Assembly: GCA_900550785.1 (NCBI GenBank)
Contig: URTL01000028.1
Coordinates: forward strand, 1-17,449
Origin: an uncultured Collinsella sp.
Lineage (GTDB): Bacteria > Actinomycetota > Coriobacteriia > Coriobacteriales > Coriobacteriaceae
DNA: 17,449 nucleotides
Reading direction: 5' to 3'
Below, one piece after another: positions 15,727-17,449 of this stretch (its first letter is position 1; each line of letters begins with the position of its first letter). The translations under genes were made by a program, and so were the position numbers. The notes under the pieces are model-generated. The model saw nothing but the letters and a program-made list of their open reading frames with translations. It had not been told where the DNA came from and did no database searches.

Positions 15727-16519
15727 GCTTAATCACCTCTTTAGCAAGGTTCATATACGCCTTTGCGCCCTTATTCTGCGGCGCATAGGTAATTACAGGC
15801 TCACCGAACGAGGGTGCTTCTGAAATTTTAACTGTACGTGGAATCAAGGTCTTGAATGCCTTGTCGCCAAAATATGATTGAACCTCTTCCACAACCTGGT
15901 TCGAAAGCGATGTGCGCGAATCGTACATAGTCATAAGCACGCCATAAGTATCAAGGCTCTTATTAAGGCGTGTTTTAACCATCTTCATCGATTCAAGCAG
16001 CTTTGTGACACCTTCGAGTGCGTAATATTCGCACTGAATAGGAATCAAAACACTATCCGCAGCTGTTAACGCATTAATGGTTAGCAAACCAAGCGATGGC
16101 GGACAGTCAATAAATATAAAATCAAACTCATCCTGAACAGGCTCAAGTAGATCCTTTAAGCGAGTCTCGCGGGCAATCGCACTGACAAGTTCGATTTCCG
16201 CACCTGCAAGCTGGATAGTAGCCGGAATTACAAAAACCTTATTGCAATTTGTATCAAGAACGAGCGATTCTGCCGGAACATCGTTCAGCAATGCATCATA
16301 GATGCAGTGATCGAGCTCTTCTTTTTCGATTCCAAAACCACTCGTACTATTACCCTGTGGGTCAAAATCGACAATTAACGTCTTTCGACCCAGTTCACCC
16401 AACGCCGCTGCAAGATTTACAGCTGTGGTGGACTTACCTACGCCGCCTTTTTGGTTGATGATAGCGATGATACGCGTGCCTTTTGCGCTCTTAGAACGCT
16501 TAACGTCGCGAAATCCCAC
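15719..16519 (-). CDS. parA: Chromosome partitioning ATPase ParA (Soj)
   Basis: This is a 266-residue deviant-Walker ATPase that binds nucleoid DNA when ATP-bound and positions ParB-parS complexes. The deviant P-loop KGGVGKST (24-31) has the signature lysine K24. Switch I lies at DFDPQGN (51-57) and Walker B at FIFIDCPPSLG (Asp138). It is a short chromosomal ParA, without the N-terminal helix-turn-helix of plasmid types. The start is GTG at 16517-16519 with a strong AGGAGG four bases upstream. The perfect parS trio lies in the 132 bases between this gene and rsmG, so ParB bound there could also limit parA transcription. The gene is followed without a gap by parB. Confidence 0.97.
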   Translation of the reverse strand: MGFRDVKRSKSAKGTRIIAIINQKGGVGKSTTAVNLAAALGELGRKTLIVDFDPQGNSTSGFGIEKEELDHCIYDALLNDVPAESLVLDTNCNKVFVIPATIQLAGAEIELVSAIARETRLKDLLEPVQDEFDFIFIDCPPSLGLLTINALTAADSVLIPIQCEYYALEGVTKLLESMKMVKTRLNKSLDTYGVLMTMYDSRTSLSNQVVEEVQSYFGDKAFKTLIPRTVKISEAPSFGEPVITYAPQNKGAKAYMNLAKEVIKRA

Positions 16520-16557
16520 GGTCCCTCCTGGTGTATTTAAAGCTGTTGAATGGAGGA

Positions 16558-16573
16558 TGTTTCACGTGAAACA
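16558..16573. promoter_or_regulatory. parS site 1
   Basis: TGTTTCACGTGAAACA is a perfect match to the bacterial parS consensus, 38 bases upstream of the parA start codon. ParB nucleates here. Confidence 0.95.
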
Positions 16574-16596
16574 ATCCGATTCGACACCGATTGCAA

Positions 16597-16612
16597 TGTT
16601 TCACGTGAAACA
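16597..16612. promoter_or_regulatory. parS site 2, core of a 32-bp perfect palindrome
   Basis: The perfect parS sequence is flanked on both sides by ATTGCAA-type arms, so the palindrome is exact from 16589 to 16620 (8 extra bases on each side, GATTGCAA on the left). Its centre is 39 bp from parS 1 and 38 bp from parS 3. Confidence 0.95.
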
Positions 16613-16634
16613 TTGCAATCAGCACTATCCATTA

Positions 16635-16650
16635 TGTTTCACGTGAAACA
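16635..16650. promoter_or_regulatory. parS site 3
   Basis: This is a third perfect TGTTTCACGTGAAACA. It ends one base before the rsmG stop codon (16652-16654), so it fills the start of the rsmG-parA gap. Confidence 0.95.
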
Positions 16651-16651
16651 T

Positions 16652-17389
16652 CTAGGCAAGCGGATTCTTTTTTGCCATGCCATTAGCACGCGGAAGAGAA
16701 ACAGATGCCTGACGAGTCTTTTTAAGGATAATAAATTCACGGTGACCCAGACCATTCGGCAAATCAAGGTCGTCCGTCATAAGCATGGTAAAGCCGCATA
16801 TCTTTGCAGCCGCAAGACCAGATTGAAGCTCTTCATCAGATGGATTCCCCTTCGTAATAACAAAAAGACCACCATCTTTTAGAAAAGGAGAAGCGTACTC
16901 AACGAGAACCGGTAATGGTGCGAGCGCACGGGCGGTCACAACTGTAAATTGTTTCTTATGAGATCGAGCATATTCTTCAAGACGATTGTGAACGGCATTA
17001 GCATGCTTAAGGCCAAGCTTCTTAACAAAGGAATTAACTGCATCGACTTTCTTGCCAACGGAATCGATATAGGTAGCCTTTCGTCCACTTGCAATAGTCA
17101 ACGGAATACCTGGGAATCCAGCACCGGTACCCATATCAAGCAAAGCACCTTCAGGAGCTTTATCAATATAGGGTAGCAAAACAAGTGAGTCAAGAATATG
17201 AAGGACGGCTGCATCATCAACATTCAGGATGCGCGTTAGATTGGTAGTCTTATTGGACTCCAGAACAAGATCAAGATGCTGGATACAGACACGAAGGCTA
17301 TCGTCGGAGACCTTCAAAGAATAGTCTTTACAATACGAAATTAGACGGCTCAGCATTTGGCTTGCCTGCTCATCAGATAAAACAAACAA
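16652..17389 (-). CDS. rsmG: 16S rRNA (guanine-527-N7) methyltransferase RsmG (GidB)
   Basis: This is a 245-residue SAM-dependent enzyme that methylates G527 (E. coli numbering) in the 530 loop of 16S rRNA; loss gives low-level streptomycin resistance in several bacteria. The segment ESNKTTNLT (44-52), HILDSL (64-69), the SAM-binding LLDMGTGAGFPGIPL (83-97) and TARAL (152-156) match the family. The last 20 residues are basic and not conserved. The start is TTG at 17387-17389, supported by AAAGGAG five bases upstream. The order rsmG-parA-parB is the classic origin-proximal arrangement. No terminator lies before parA, so cotranscription is likely. Confidence 0.96.
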   Translation of the reverse strand: MFVLSDEQASQMLSRLISYCKDYSLKVSDDSLRVCIQHLDLVLESNKTTNLTRILNVDDAAVLHILDSLVLLPYIDKAPEGALLDMGTGAGFPGIPLTIASGRKATYIDSVGKKVDAVNSFVKKLGLKHANAVHNRLEEYARSHKKQFTVVTARALAPLPVLVEYASPFLKDGGLFVITKGNPSDEELQSGLAAAKICGFTMLMTDDLDLPNGLGHREFIILKKTRQASVSLPRANGMAKKNPLA

Positions 17390-17394
17390 GACGA

Positions 17395-17449
17395 CTCCTT
17401 TCTGACAAAAATCAGTGTATCGAGAACTTTTGACAAAAAAAGGGGACGT
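17395..17449 (-). promoter_or_regulatory. rsmG upstream region with ribosome binding site and T-tract
   Basis: On the minus strand AAAGGAG (about 17395-17401) precedes the TTG start of rsmG. TACACT near 17416 is a possible -10 box, but the -35 is poor. Further upstream CCCC followed by seven T (17436-17444) looks like the 3' half of a terminator of a gene beyond the window, with the stem partner outside. Confidence 0.35.

Overview
The window looks like a piece of an actinobacterial chromosome of the class Coriobacteriia, most likely Collinsella or a close relative. This is an inference from several things: the generally high G+C of most genes (sampled lines about 58-68%), a PafBC-like pair of WYL regulators, a sortase-anchored adhesin of Gram-positive type, and an rsmG-parA-parB block with consensus parS sites of the kind found beside chromosomal origins. 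No phage, insertion sequence, CRISPR array or toxin-antitoxin module is visible.

Layout. 1-284: two minus-strand tRNA genes, tRNA-Ile(GAT), cut by the window edge, and tRNA-Gly(CCC), with a strong hairpin terminator and a plus-strand tRNA T-arm remnant between them. 285-581: the tRNA-Gly promoter and a long leader before the adhesin. 582-4013 (+): a 1143-residue cell-wall adhesin with a thioester domain, six Cna-B repeats and an LPATG anchor. 4014-4079: a shared bidirectional terminator. 4080-7271 (-): a two-gene operon of a large membrane M28-peptidase-like protein with degenerate catalytic motifs and a huge disordered insertion, followed by a 72-residue single-pass membrane protein. 7470-9396 (+): two overlapping WYL-domain regulators. 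9393-13246 (-): ddl and dinG, overlapping by 7 bases; dinG meets the second WYL gene tail to tail with overlapping stop codons. 13332-14384 (+): rlmN with its terminator and a near-consensus parS site. 14577-17389 (-): rsmG, three perfect parS sites, parA, parB and a small membrane-protein gene, in that order of transcription.

The right-hand block is the chromosome segregation module. ParB loads at the parS cluster just upstream of parA and ParA moves the nucleoprotein complex. rsmG is the usual origin-proximal neighbour and methylates 16S rRNA. The middle block mixes DNA maintenance (DinG, and WYL regulators resembling the DNA-damage activators PafB/PafC), peptidoglycan precursor synthesis (Ddl) and ribosome modification (RlmN). 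The left block is surface biology. Base composition falls clearly (sampled lines 40-48% G+C) from about 14.4 kb to the right end.

The least ordinary items are the apparently inactivated M28 protein with its roughly 580-residue insertion, the regularly spaced parS trio (the middle one inside a 32-bp perfect palindrome) with a fourth degenerate parS 2.1 kb away, an unnamed membrane-protein gene coupled to parB, a DinG that keeps both an exonuclease domain and Fe-S cysteines, and the inverted tRNA-like remnant beside tRNA-Gly.
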